Translations under genes and position numbers: made by a program
DNA from: Gemmatimonadaceae bacterium
GTDB taxonomy: Bacteria > Gemmatimonadota > Gemmatimonadetes > Gemmatimonadales > Gemmatimonadaceae
Length of the DNA stretch: 58,330 nt
Direction of reading: 5' to 3'
Assembly (NCBI GenBank): GCA_024710705.1
Contig: JANJUF010000137.1
Span: 1-58,330 of the forward strand
The notes under the pieces: model-generated
Told to the model about the DNA's origin: nothing
The model's database searches: none
Seen by the model: only the letters and a program-made list of their open reading frames with translations
In this document: piece after piece, positions 42,123 through 49,801 of the stretch
Numbering within the stretch: the stretch's first letter is position 1
Layout of the letters: each line of letters begins with the position of its first letter

Positions 42123-42524
42123 TCAGCGCGCCCACTTCCAAAGGGTGACCACCGTGCCCTTCCCGGGCTCCGACTGGATCTCGAACTCGTCCATCAGCCG
42201 TCGGACGCCCGGCAGCCCGAGCCCGAGGCTGCCCGACGTCGAGTACCCGTCCTCCAGCGCCAGCGCGATGTCCGCCACGCCCGGCCCGTCGTCCCGGGCC
42301 ACCACGCGAACGCCGCGACGCCCGTTCCGCTCCTCGAGCGACACCACGATCTCCCCGGTGCCCGCGTAGGCGTAGATGTTGCGCGCCAGCTCGGAGATGG
42401 CCGCCGCGATGACCGTCAGGTCGCTCGACGAGAACGACAGGATGGCCGCGACCTCGCGTCCCGACTGCCGCGCCGCGACGATATCCACGTCGCTCGCGAT
42501 CTTGATGCGGCGCTCAGCCGGCAC
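42123..42524 (-). CDS. rsbT: RsbT serine kinase / anti-sigma-type switch protein
   Basis: 133 residues with a GHKL ATPase fold: ISELARNIYAYAGTGEI (N box), ARDDGPGV (G1) and STSGSLGLGLPGVRRLMDEF (G2). RsbT phosphorylates RsbS and RsbR in the stressosome; once freed it activates a downstream target, which in Bacillus is RsbU. No RsbU follows here, so its partner may be the activator, TPR protein or cyclase further along the operon. Overlaps rsbS by 11 bases. Confidence 0.92.
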   Translation of the reverse strand: MPAERRIKIASDVDIVAARQSGREVAAILSFSSSDLTVIAAAISELARNIYAYAGTGEIVVSLEERNGRRGVRVVARDDGPGVADIALALEDGYSTSGSLGLGLPGVRRLMDEFEIQSEPGKGTVVTLWKWAR

Positions 42525-42888
42525 CGGAACGGCCTCGCTTGGCGCGGGAGTTCAGGTACAGGAGCCCCTCCTCGAGGTCCAGTGCCGTCTTCACGTTGTC
42601 CAGCGTGAGCCCCAGTTGGACCATCGCGAAGGCGACGTCCGGCTGCACGCCGACGATGACCGTCTCCGCCCCCCGCAGCATGATCATCTGGGCCAACGTG
42701 CTCAGCGTCCGCACCGCGAACGAATCCATCACGTCCAGCACCGTCACGTCCACGATCACGCCGCGCGAGCGATAGCGGCCCACCTGCTCCACCAACTGGT
42801 CGCGCAATCGAATGAGGTCCGCATCCGCGAGCGACGACTGGATCGACGCGATCAGGTAGTCGCCCTGCTTGAGGATCGGAACGAGCAT
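42514..42888 (-). CDS. rsbS: RsbS stressosome STAS protein
   Basis: 124 residues, single STAS domain. VLDVMDSFAVRTL carries the Ser expected to be phosphorylated by RsbT (DSF). Start ATG at 42888, 13 bases after the RsbR stop. RsbS and RsbR form the core shell of the stressosome; unphosphorylated RsbS holds RsbT. Confidence 0.92.
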   Translation of the reverse strand: MLVPILKQGDYLIASIQSSLADADLIRLRDQLVEQVGRYRSRGVIVDVTVLDVMDSFAVRTLSTLAQMIMLRGAETVIVGVQPDVAFAMVQLGLTLDNVKTALDLEEGLLYLNSRAKRGRSGAG

Positions 42889-42901
42889 CGGTGACGACCG
42901 G

Positions 42902-43792
42902 TCAGTTCGACGCTTCCGATGCCGCCGACTCCGTCAGCCGCATCACCTTGTAGCCCAGCAACAGTTCCGCCTCCTCGATGCCGCCCTGGAGGTCGCCAAC
43001 CGTGTTCATCTTCGTGAGGTCCACGCCGATCGTGACCAGCGTCTGCGCGATCTCCGGCGAGAGGCCCGTGACGATCACCGTCGCGCCCAGCAGGCGGGAC
43101 GCCTCCACCGTCTGCACGAGGTGATTCGCCACCGTCGCGTCCACCGACGGCACGCCCGTGATGTCCATCACGACGACCTTGGCACGGTTCGACCGCACGC
43201 CACGCAACAGCTGCTCGGTCAACTGACGCGCGCGCTCCGAGTCCACCACGCCGATGATCGGCAGGATGAGCAGCCGCTCGCGCACCTGGAGCACCGGCGT
43301 TGACAGCTCGCGGATCGCTTCCTGCTGCTGCCGGATCACGCGCTCGCGTTCCTGGACGAAGCCCACCGCCACCGTCGTCGCGATGCGGTTGGCCGCCGGC
43401 TCGTAGGCGTCGAGGACCCGGTTCAGGAGCGCGAAATCCCCTTGGTACTTCTCGAACAGCGAGCGCGCGAGCACGTCACGCAGCAGGAGCACGATGCCCA
43501 GCACTTCCGGTGTGTCCACGCCCCGCGGAATGATGCGCTCGGACAGGTTGCGCGCGTACGCCTGCAACGCTTCCACGCTACCCGTCTCCAGCACCTCGAC
43601 GTAGTTGTCGAACACCGACGTCGCTTCGGCGAAGATCTCTTCCTTCGTCATCGTCGTGAGCAGCCGCGACTCCGTGATGCGCCGGACCCATTCCTCGCGC
43701 AGGATGGTTCGGTTGTGCCGCAAGTGGGCGACGAGTTCGCTCAGGACGTCCGTCGTCCGCTCGCCCGAAGTCCGCTTCTCACGCGATGTCAT
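42902..43792 (-). CDS. rsbR: RsbR-type stressosome sensor (helical N-terminal domain and STAS)
   Basis: 296 residues. The N-terminal 160 residues are helical and resemble the RsbRD/RsbU-like sensory domain (LREEWVRRITESRLLTTM, LGIVLLLRDVLARSLFEKY). The C-terminal STAS has ELSTPVLQVRERLLILPIIGVVD and DITGVPSVDATVANHLVQTV. In Bacillus RsbR the phosphorylated Thr follows VD; here that place is Ala and a Thr follows. The signal sensed is unknown. The ATG at 43792 (GGAG 5 bases upstream) is chosen because the longer frame upstream is the leader. First gene of a seven-gene operon with nearly continuous overlaps. Confidence 0.9.
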   Translation of the reverse strand: MTSREKRTSGERTTDVLSELVAHLRHNRTILREEWVRRITESRLLTTMTKEEIFAEATSVFDNYVEVLETGSVEALQAYARNLSERIIPRGVDTPEVLGIVLLLRDVLARSLFEKYQGDFALLNRVLDAYEPAANRIATTVAVGFVQERERVIRQQQEAIRELSTPVLQVRERLLILPIIGVVDSERARQLTEQLLRGVRSNRAKVVVMDITGVPSVDATVANHLVQTVEASRLLGATVIVTGLSPEIAQTLVTIGVDLTKMNTVGDLQGGIEEAELLLGYKVMRLTESAASEASN

Positions 43793-43895
43793 CGATGCTC
43801 CGAGTCCGAAGGGGGATGTGCTGCGCTGCATCTGGTTCGGCACTCGCCCAGAGCCTCTGCCCCGAGCTAGGCCCAAACCTGCCGCCTTCCGGAAT

Positions 43896-43909
43896 GCAAT
43901 GCCAGAGCC
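43896..43909 (-). promoter_or_regulatory. Candidate sigma-54 promoter of the stressosome operon
   Basis: On the minus strand CGGCTC-TGGCA-TTGCAT gives the essential GG (43909-43908) and GC (43897-43896) ten bases apart, with a perfect TTGC at -12 and a partial -24 (CGGCTC against TGGCAC). It would start transcription about 90 bases before the rsbR ATG. The two operators about 190-240 bases upstream fit enhancer spacing. Confidence 0.45.
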
Positions 43910-44090
43910 GCCAGCACCAGAACGCGCGCGGCGCGCTAACCGCTTTTCCCCCAACGCGTTACAACATTCCACATTCCGCCGCCGGGCCGTTGGCGAGTCG
44001 CCCGATGCACCATTAAGGTGCGGATGCGCCGCTCTGCAGCCCCAAGCCGCCCACGGCGCTCCGAGGCGCTGGCCGCCAAACTGACGGGCG

Positions 44091-44140
44091 TTGCCCCATT
44101 CTGGGGCATGTTTTCGCCGCTTGCCCCGCTCTGGTGCGGA
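44091..44140. promoter_or_regulatory. Tandem palindromic operators upstream of the stressosome operon
   Basis: TGCCCCA-TTC-TGGGGCA (44092-44108) is a perfect 7-bp-arm palindrome. A second copy with a decayed right arm starts at 44121 (TTGCCCC, then CTCTGGTGCGG), exactly 30 bases further on, about three helical turns. Such pairs are typical for enhancer-binding activators. The rest of the 377-base gap 43793-44169 holds only the promoter candidate above and the rsbR leader. Confidence 0.6.
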
Positions 44141-44169
44141 ATTTCACCGCGCCGTGCGCGCCGGACGGC

Positions 44170-44808
44170 TCACGCCCCGTCCGCCCCATCTCCCCAGCGT
44201 GGAAACGCCGACTTCTTCGCCCGGGCAGTCCGGCGAGCGAGCAACCCATCCAACTCCCCCCAAGTGTGCACCCCGCGATGCGAGGCATCGCGCAGCAACC
44301 CGCGCAGCACCTCGGCCGTCGCCAGCGCGTCCCCGCTCGCCCGGTGCCGATCACTGATCTGCACCCCGTAGTGCGCCGATACCGAATCGAGATTGCGGCG
44401 AGGCAGGTGCGCCAGCAGTCGCCGCGCCAGGCGCACCGTGCAGAGTTGCCCGGTCACCAGCGTGCCGAGTGGCGTCGGCGCCACCCGCGAGAACTCGGAG
44501 TCGAGGAAGCCGAAGTCGAACCGCGCGTTGTGGGCCACGAACACGCGCCCCACGAGGTGCGCGGCGAGTTCCCCGGCGATGTCGGCGAAGCGTGGCGCGC
44601 CGCGCACCATCGCGTCGTCAATCCCCGTGAGTCGCGTGATGTGCCACGGAATCGGGCGCCCGGGATTGATCAGGCTGTGGAAGGCCAACGAGGTCGTCGC
44701 GCCCTCCACGTGCACGGCCGCCACCTCGGTCACGCGGTCCACGCCCCACGGCTGTCCCCCCGTCGTCTCGACGTCCACCACCACGAAGGGAAGAGTGTGC
44801 AGCTCCAT
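44170..44808 (-). CDS. DEDDh 3'-5' exonuclease (DnaQ/PolC epsilon-like)
   Basis: 212 residues. FVVVDVETTGG (Exo I, DxE), AHNARFDFGFL (Exo II) and HRASGDALAT (Exo III with the His and Asp) complete the DEDDh site. HITRLTGI is a further family block. It could proofread for a DNA polymerase or process nucleic acid on its own; no polymerase domain is attached. The tail after residue 190 is short and basic. Confidence 0.9.
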   Translation of the reverse strand: MELHTLPFVVVDVETTGGQPWGVDRVTEVAAVHVEGATTSLAFHSLINPGRPIPWHITRLTGIDDAMVRGAPRFADIAGELAAHLVGRVFVAHNARFDFGFLDSEFSRVAPTPLGTLVTGQLCTVRLARRLLAHLPRRNLDSVSAHYGVQISDRHRASGDALATAEVLRGLLRDASHRGVHTWGELDGLLARRTARAKKSAFPRWGDGADGA

Positions 44809-44852
44809 GCCCCAACTTACTGGGATGGTCCCGCGAAGTCCTCAACCGATCG

Positions 44853-45383
44853 CTACGGGAGGACTTCTTCCCCCGCCGGCGCCTGCGCCTCCAGGGTGGT
44901 GATGAAGCTGCGCCACTTGCCCTGCGCCCCCATCACCACGCGGAAGATCAATGGCATCGGGAACCCTTCGTACTCGGCCGTGCGCCAGTACTCGATGCCC
45001 TCGCCCACCTTCATCACCTGCTCGCGGACCATGCGGCGCTCCGCGCCAAGCTGCGTACCCAGCCGCGGTACGATCTCGGTCAGCCGGACACGCAAGCTGG
45101 CCGTGTCGCCATCCACCGGATCGGCGTGGCGGAGCAGTGCGTCGATCGCCGCCGTGTACACCTGTTGCGTCGCGTCGCGGCCGATGCGCAGGGCCTCCTC
45201 GCGCGTGGCGAGGTACGGCGGGGTGGGCGGCGCCTTCGGAGCGGCGGCGACGGTGTCCGCCGGCGGCGGCGGGGGCGGAGGGGACAGCGGGTTCGCGGGC
45301 GGCGGACCGGCTTGGGCGGCGAGCGTGCCGGCACTCACCGTGAGCGCCGCCACGACGAGGACGCGAAGACCTGGAAGCACCAC
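44853..45383 (-). CDS. Exported proline-rich protein of unknown function
   Basis: 176 residues. Signal peptide (VLVVAALTVSAGTLAAQA), then a proline/alanine linker (NPLSPPPPPPPADT) and a 110-residue helical domain (REEALRIGRDATQQVYTAAIDALL; RRMVREQVMKVGEGIEYWRTAEYEGFPM). No family recognised. GTG 45383 or GTG 45380 could start it, after AGGAG. Divergent from rex; the shared 134-base gap carries a perfect Rex site nearer to rex, so it might also be redox-regulated. Confidence 0.72.
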   Translation of the reverse strand: MVLPGLRVLVVAALTVSAGTLAAQAGPPPANPLSPPPPPPPADTVAAAPKAPPTPPYLATREEALRIGRDATQQVYTAAIDALLRHADPVDGDTASLRVRLTEIVPRLGTQLGAERRMVREQVMKVGEGIEYWRTAEYEGFPMPLIFRVVMGAQGKWRSFITTLEAQAPAGEEVLP

Positions 45384-45494
45384 GAGCTCCTAGCTGAAAG
45401 TCTGCACTGGACGGATCCGACCCTGCCCGACGAGCCCGCGGCCATCCGACGAATCCGACATTACCCTATTGAGTCGGCGGCGAGTTGCGAGTAG

Positions 45495-45514
45495 CTTGTG
45501 AACGATTTCACAAG
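45495..45514. promoter_or_regulatory. Rex operator
   Basis: TTGTGAACGATTTCACAA (45496-45513), a perfect palindrome matching the Rex consensus TTGTGAAnnnnTTCACAA, extended by one more C/G pair. It ends four bases before the rex ATG, so Rex most likely represses its own gene, and perhaps the divergent exported protein, when NAD+ is high. Confidence 0.9.
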
Positions 45515-45517
45515 CCT

Positions 45518-46153
45518 ATGCACTCTCCGCTCAAACATATCGCCGAGTCCACCGTCCGGCGCCTCTCACTCTACCTCCGATTCTTGGAAGAGTTCGAGGC
45601 GCGCGGGCAATCCACCGTCTCCTCCGGTGAACTCGCCCGCTCCGGCGGCACGACCTCGGCCCAGGTCCGCAAGGATCTCTCCTTCTTCGGCTCCTTCGGC
45701 AAGCGCGGGCTCGGCTACGACGTCAAGGACCTCATCGCCTCCATTCGCGAGATCCTCGGCCTCGAACATCCCTGGCCCGTGGTGATCATCGGCGCCGGGA
45801 AAATCGGTGCCGCCCTCGCCCAGTATCGCGGCTTCACCTCCCGCGGGTTCCACGTGGTCGGCGTGTACGACAGCGATCCGGCCAAGGTCGGCAACGCGCT
45901 CGGGGCGCTGCAGGTGCGTGCGCTCACGGACCTCGAGGCCGACATCGCCCAGCACCACCCGCGCATCGCCGTGCTGGCCGTACCCGCCGAAGCCGCCCAG
46001 CCCATCGTGGATCGCGTCGTGGCCGCCGGCCTCCGCGCCATCCTCAGCTTCGCGCCGGCCCCCTTGCTCGTGCCCGCCGGCGTGACGCTCCGCGCCGTGA
46101 ACATGGCCACGGAGCTCGAGATCCTCGCCTACTCACTGACTCACGCGGAGTAG
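45518..46153 (+). CDS. rex: Redox-sensing transcriptional repressor Rex
   Basis: 211 residues. The N-terminal winged helix contains VRRLSLYLRFLEEFEARG and SSGELARSGGTTSAQVRKDLSFFGSFGKRGLGYDV. The Rossmann part has VVIIGAGKIGAALAQYRGF. Rex senses the NADH/NAD+ ratio and leaves DNA when NADH binds. The ATG at 45518 gives the usual N-terminus; the site for Rex itself occupies the bases just before it and there is no Shine-Dalgarno, so the mRNA may be leaderless or very short-leadered. The 3' end overlaps the convergent ksgA by 21 bases. Confidence 0.95.
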   Translation: MHSPLKHIAESTVRRLSLYLRFLEEFEARGQSTVSSGELARSGGTTSAQVRKDLSFFGSFGKRGLGYDVKDLIASIREILGLEHPWPVVIIGAGKIGAALAQYRGFTSRGFHVVGVYDSDPAKVGNALGALQVRALTDLEADIAQHHPRIAVLAVPAEAAQPIVDRVVAAGLRAILSFAPAPLLVPAGVTLRAVNMATELEILAYSLTHAE

Positions 46154-46927
46154 GCGCAGGAAATCCTCGGGGGACAGCGTTTCCGGACGCGCCTCGGGAT
46201 CGATCGCCGCCGCCGACAGTGCGGCATCGGCCCGCGCGGCATCCCAGGTCCGCACCGTGCGCAGCACGCGCCGCATCTGCTTGCGGCGCAGCCCGAACGC
46301 CCCCTGCACCAACAGGCGGAATGGCTCTTCTTCCGCCTCGCGCAGCAACGGCACCGTGCGCGGCACGATCCGGATCACCGCGCTCTCCACCTTCGGCGGC
46401 GGCGTAAACGCGCGCGCCGCCACGCCAAACAACAGCGTCGCCTCGGCCAGCGCCTGCACGTTCACCGACAGCGCGCCGTACGCCTCGCTTCCCGGTGCCG
46501 CCACGACGCGATCAGCCACCTCGCGCTGCACCAGGTAGATCGCACGCGTGGGACGCGGGCGCCGCATGGCGTGGAAGAGGATCGGCGTCGTGATGTTGTA
46601 GGGGACGTTTCCGGCGAGCAGGTAGGGCCCGCCCGCCAACGCGCCGAGATCCTGCTCCAGCACGTCACCCTCCACCATCCGGAAGCGAGGCTCACCCGCC
46701 CAACGCTCGGCGAGCATCGGCGCCAGCTGGCGATCGAGCTCGATGGCAATCACGCGCCCGGCGCGTTCAAGCAACTGCGTGGTGAGCGCCCCCCGCCCCG
46801 GGCCGATCTCGATCACCGTGTCCTCACGCGTGGCGCCGAGCGCATCAGCGATGCGTCCGAGCAGCTTCGGATCGGTGAGGAAGTGCTGGCCCAGCCGCTT
46901 CTTCGGGCGCGGCAGCGGCCCGGTCAC
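46133..46927 (-). CDS. rsmA: 16S rRNA dimethyladenosine transferase RsmA (KsgA)
   Basis: 264 residues. KRLGQHFLTDP, EIGPGRGALTTQLLERA (SAM motif), GNVPYNITTPIL (the NxPY catalytic site) and FTPPPKVESAVIRI are the hallmarks. It dimethylates two adenines near the 3' end of 16S rRNA. GTG 46927 overlaps the SpoIIE-type gene stop by GTGA, so ksgA is translationally tied to a stress-signalling phosphatase, an odd partner. Convergent overlap with rex. Confidence 0.95.
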   Translation of the reverse strand: MTGPLPRPKKRLGQHFLTDPKLLGRIADALGATREDTVIEIGPGRGALTTQLLERAGRVIAIELDRQLAPMLAERWAGEPRFRMVEGDVLEQDLGALAGGPYLLAGNVPYNITTPILFHAMRRPRPTRAIYLVQREVADRVVAAPGSEAYGALSVNVQALAEATLLFGVAARAFTPPPKVESAVIRIVPRTVPLLREAEEEPFRLLVQGAFGLRRKQMRRVLRTVRTWDAARADAALSAAAIDPEARPETLSPEDFLRLLRVSQ

Positions 46928-48525
46928 GCGTGCCTCAGGACCACCACGGCTTGGTCGTCGTGCGGCTTTGCGCGGCCGAGGTGCCCTTCCACCAGGGCGA
47001 AGACGCCATCCACGATCCGCGACGGCAGTTCCCGCCGCCGTGCACGCAGCACGTCAATCACCGCCGCCTCGCCCAGCGACTCGCCGCGCGCGTTCCGCGC
47101 ATCGCTCACACCGTCGGTGAACAGCGCCAGCAGGTCGGTGGCCGGATCCCAGGGGCGCGACGCCGCGTGCAGTTGGTCGCCGCCCAGGCCCAGCGGTGGA
47201 TCGGTGGCCTCGAGCCGCGACGCCACGCCGTCGGCGCCGATCACGAAGGCGTGGGGATGGCCGGTGTTGGTCCACCGCAGCGTGCGCTGCTCGCGGTCCA
47301 CCACGGCGTAGCACAGCGAGAGGAACATCTCCGTCTCGCGCAGTTCCTCCTCCAGCGTGGCCAGCAAGGCCGCCACGGTTTCGGCTGGATCGGCCGTCGT
47401 CTGCGCGTGGATGGCGGTGGCGCTCATCACCAGGGCCATGATCAGCGCCGCCCGATAACCGTGGCTGGACACATCGCCCACCAACACGCCGGTGCGGCCG
47501 TTCCCCAGCCGGAAGAGATTGTAGAAATCGCCGCCCACGCCCTCAGCGGGCTCCACGCGCACCGCACAGATGGCCTCGGGTGCGACCACGTCGCCGGACG
47601 GGAGCAGTTTCATCTGCAGGTCGTGCGCAAGGCGCATTTCGCTCTCCAGGCGCTGCTGGTCGAGCGTGGCGCGCACCAGGCGCGCGTTCTGGATGGCCGT
47701 GCCGATCTGCGACCCCACCGCCGACACGAGCTTCTCGTCGCCGGCGGTGAAGTTGTCGCCGCTGCGGCGCCCCGAGAGCGAGACCACGCCGAGCGGGATG
47801 CCTCCCTCTGGCGTGGTCCACAGGATGGGCACCGAGAGCATCGCCCCACTGCGGAACGGCGCCTCGAAGCTGCTCTCGAGCACGCCGGCGTTCACCAGCA
47901 GCGCGTGCCGTGTGCGGAACACGCGCGAGGCCACGGCGATGGGATCGTCAATCGGGATGGGCACCGCCGGCGGCGCATTCTCGGCCCGCAGCGTGGTCAC
48001 CGGCCGCAACAGCCCGGCCGAGGCGTCGTGCACCAGCAAGGCGCCGTAGTCCGCGCCCACGGTGTCCGATACCTCCAGCAGGATCGTCCGCGCCGCTTCC
48101 TCCAGCGTCACCGTCCGCCCGAGGATCTCGCTGATGGAGTACAGGAGATTGATCTCCTCGTAGCGCTCCATCAGTTCATCGGCCGCGTGGCTCGCTTCCC
48201 AGCGGCTCTGCAGCATCTCACCGAGTACGGGAACGAGCACGCGCAGCCAGCGACGCGGTTCGGGATCGTCGTCGGCCACCGGCCCGAGGCCGAGCCAGGC
48301 GCGCGTGCGGCCGGGCAGGCGCGTCACGAGCTGCTGGCCCAGCGCCGTCTCCCGCGTGATGATCTCGCCGACCTCGATGCGCGCGAATCCCTCGGGCGGC
48401 GTGACGTCGCCACCCGAGGTGGCGGCCACCTCGAGCACCGCGCCCGGCGCGCCCTGCGTCCACAGCACGGCCCCGCAGCCGTAGGCCTCGCTGAACGCAC
48501 CCAGGGCCGTGCCGAGGTCGCTCAC
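46924..48525 (-). CDS. GAF-SpoIIE (PP2C) phosphatase, partner-switching output
   Basis: 533 residues. Residues 120-290 hold a GAF domain (LLYSISEILGRTVTLEEAARTIL, VPILW). Residues 310-530 form a SpoIIE phosphatase: AHDLQMKLLP, GVGGDFYNLF, GDVSSHGYRAAL, FTDGVSDARN and DDQAVVVLR. It likely dephosphorylates the STAS protein encoded two genes upstream. The GAF domain may sense a small molecule. GTG 48525 overlaps the kinase gene stop. Confidence 0.88.
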   Translation of the reverse strand: MSDLGTALGAFSEAYGCGAVLWTQGAPGAVLEVAATSGGDVTPPEGFARIEVGEIITRETALGQQLVTRLPGRTRAWLGLGPVADDDPEPRRWLRVLVPVLGEMLQSRWEASHAADELMERYEEINLLYSISEILGRTVTLEEAARTILLEVSDTVGADYGALLVHDASAGLLRPVTTLRAENAPPAVPIPIDDPIAVASRVFRTRHALLVNAGVLESSFEAPFRSGAMLSVPILWTTPEGGIPLGVVSLSGRRSGDNFTAGDEKLVSAVGSQIGTAIQNARLVRATLDQQRLESEMRLAHDLQMKLLPSGDVVAPEAICAVRVEPAEGVGGDFYNLFRLGNGRTGVLVGDVSSHGYRAALIMALVMSATAIHAQTTADPAETVAALLATLEEELRETEMFLSLCYAVVDREQRTLRWTNTGHPHAFVIGADGVASRLEATDPPLGLGGDQLHAASRPWDPATDLLALFTDGVSDARNARGESLGEAAVIDVLRARRRELPSRIVDGVFALVEGHLGRAKPHDDQAVVVLRHA

Positions 48526-48953
48526 GCGGCGTGCCCCGGTCGGCGCAGCGTGAGCCGCACCACGTTCCCCGACCCCGTGAAGCGCTCCACGCGGTCCATC
48601 AACGCCCGCATCAGGAAGAGGCCGCGGCCATCCTCGCGCTCAAGGTTCTCGGGCGTGGTGGGGTCCTCGGTGCAGGCCTCGAGGTCAAAGCCACTGCCCT
48701 GGTCCTCCACTTCCACGATCACCTCGAGGTCGGTGATCCACACCCGCACGCGCACCTCCTTGGCCCCGTCCTCCCCGTTCCCGCGCAGGATGGCGTTGCT
48801 CAGCGCCTCGGTGAGGGCCACCGGCAGGTTGAGGGCCAGTTGCCGCGCGTCGAGCGAGAGCTCGGCGCAGCGCCGCACCACCGCCGCCACCACCGGCTCG
48901 ATCTGCTGGACGTCGCTCGGGATCCGCAGGTCGAGCGTGCCGTGCCGCGCCAT
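48522..48953 (-). CDS. RsbW-like anti-sigma / serine kinase
   Basis: 143 residues, GHKL fold: LPVALTEALSNAILRGNGED (N box with the catalytic Asn), EVEDQGSGFD (G1), EDGRGLFLMRALMDRVE (G2). RsbW-type proteins phosphorylate their STAS partner and may bind a sigma factor. No sigma factor is encoded nearby, so the target must lie elsewhere. Ends next to the STAS gene with no gap. Confidence 0.88.
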   Translation of the reverse strand: MARHGTLDLRIPSDVQQIEPVVAAVVRRCAELSLDARQLALNLPVALTEALSNAILRGNGEDGAKEVRVRVWITDLEVIVEVEDQGSGFDLEACTEDPTTPENLEREDGRGLFLMRALMDRVERFTGSGNVVRLTLRRPGHAA

Positions 48954-49286
48954 TCAGAAAGTCTCGAGGGCGCGCTCGCGGCTGTCGGCGATCTGGAAGA
49001 GCGTGTCGAGCTTGGTGAGCTCGAAGAGCGTCTGCAGGTCGTCGTTGAGGTTCGCGAGGCGGATATCGCCGCCGAGCTCGCGCAGGCGCTTGGCCAGCGA
49101 CACCAGCACGCCGAGTCCGGCCGAGTCGATGTAGCCGGTGCGGGCGAAGTCCACGAGGATCTTGCGCGCCCCGCCCTCCGCCTCGTCGAGTACCCGCTGC
49201 TTGAGCTCCTGGCGGTTGCTCACGATCAGCTGCCCTTCGATCTCGACGATCACGATGTCCTTCTCGCGGGACAGGTGCAGGCTCAT
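48954..49286 (-). CDS. STAS-domain anti-anti-sigma factor (RsbV/SpoIIAA-like)
   Basis: 110 residues with the characteristic phosphorylation site YIDSAGLGVLV (Ser in DSAGLG). It is the first gene of the STAS-RsbW-SpoIIE-ksgA chain and the expected substrate of the kinase and phosphatase that follow. The site here is the canonical RsbV type, unlike the RsbS-type DSF of the stressosome operon, so the two modules are distinct. Confidence 0.92.
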   Translation of the reverse strand: MSLHLSREKDIVIVEIEGQLIVSNRQELKQRVLDEAEGGARKILVDFARTGYIDSAGLGVLVSLAKRLRELGGDIRLANLNDDLQTLFELTKLDTLFQIADSRERALETF

Positions 49287-49322
49287 AACGACTCGCGCTG
49301 GGGTGAGGAGGAAAGATGCAAC

Positions 49323-49799
49323 CTAGAACTTCTCGCGCAACGCCTTCGCCACCGCCGGATGCACCAGCTTGTCAATGTCGCCGCCGAAGCGGGCCACCTC
49401 ACGCACCAGGGAAGAGCTCAGGTAGCTGACTTCCAGCGACGGCACCATGAACATCGTTTCCAGCGACGGCGCCAGGTGGCGGTTCATCAGGGCCATCTGG
49501 TACTCGTACTCGAAATCGGCCACCGCCCGCAATCCGCGGAGGATCACCTTCACCCCCGCCTCCTTGGCGAAGTCCACCACCAGCCCGCGGAACGCGCGCA
49601 CCTCGACGCGCGGGTCCTCGTCCAGCGCCGCGCGGATCAGCGCTACCCGTTCCGTGTCCGAGAACAGCGGCTGCTTGGAGACGTTCACCGCCACGCCCAC
49701 GATCAGGCGGTCCACGAAGGCCAGCGACCGCTTGATGAGGTCGGTGTGCCCATTCGTAATCGGGTCGAAGCTGCCGGCGTAGAGCGCGGTCTTCGGCAT
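49323..49799 (-). CDS. coaD: Phosphopantetheine adenylyltransferase
   Basis: 158 residues. ALYAGSFDPITNGHTDLI carries the TxGH-like nucleotidyltransferase signature (TNGH), and EVSYLSSSLVREVARFGGDI near the end is the ISSTxVR-type motif. It transfers AMP to 4'-phosphopantetheine, the penultimate step of coenzyme A synthesis. The length is standard. It lies two bases after rsmD. Confidence 0.96.
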   Translation of the reverse strand: MPKTALYAGSFDPITNGHTDLIKRSLAFVDRLIVGVAVNVSKQPLFSDTERVALIRAALDEDPRVEVRAFRGLVVDFAKEAGVKVILRGLRAVADFEYEYQMALMNRHLAPSLETMFMVPSLEVSYLSSSLVREVARFGGDIDKLVHPAVAKALREKF

Positions 49800-49801
49800 C
49801 G

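Noticed and set aside
46133..49286. Sigma-B-type sigma factor next to the partner-switching genes
   Set aside because: No frame with sigma-70 region 2 or 4 motifs lies in this or the stressosome region.
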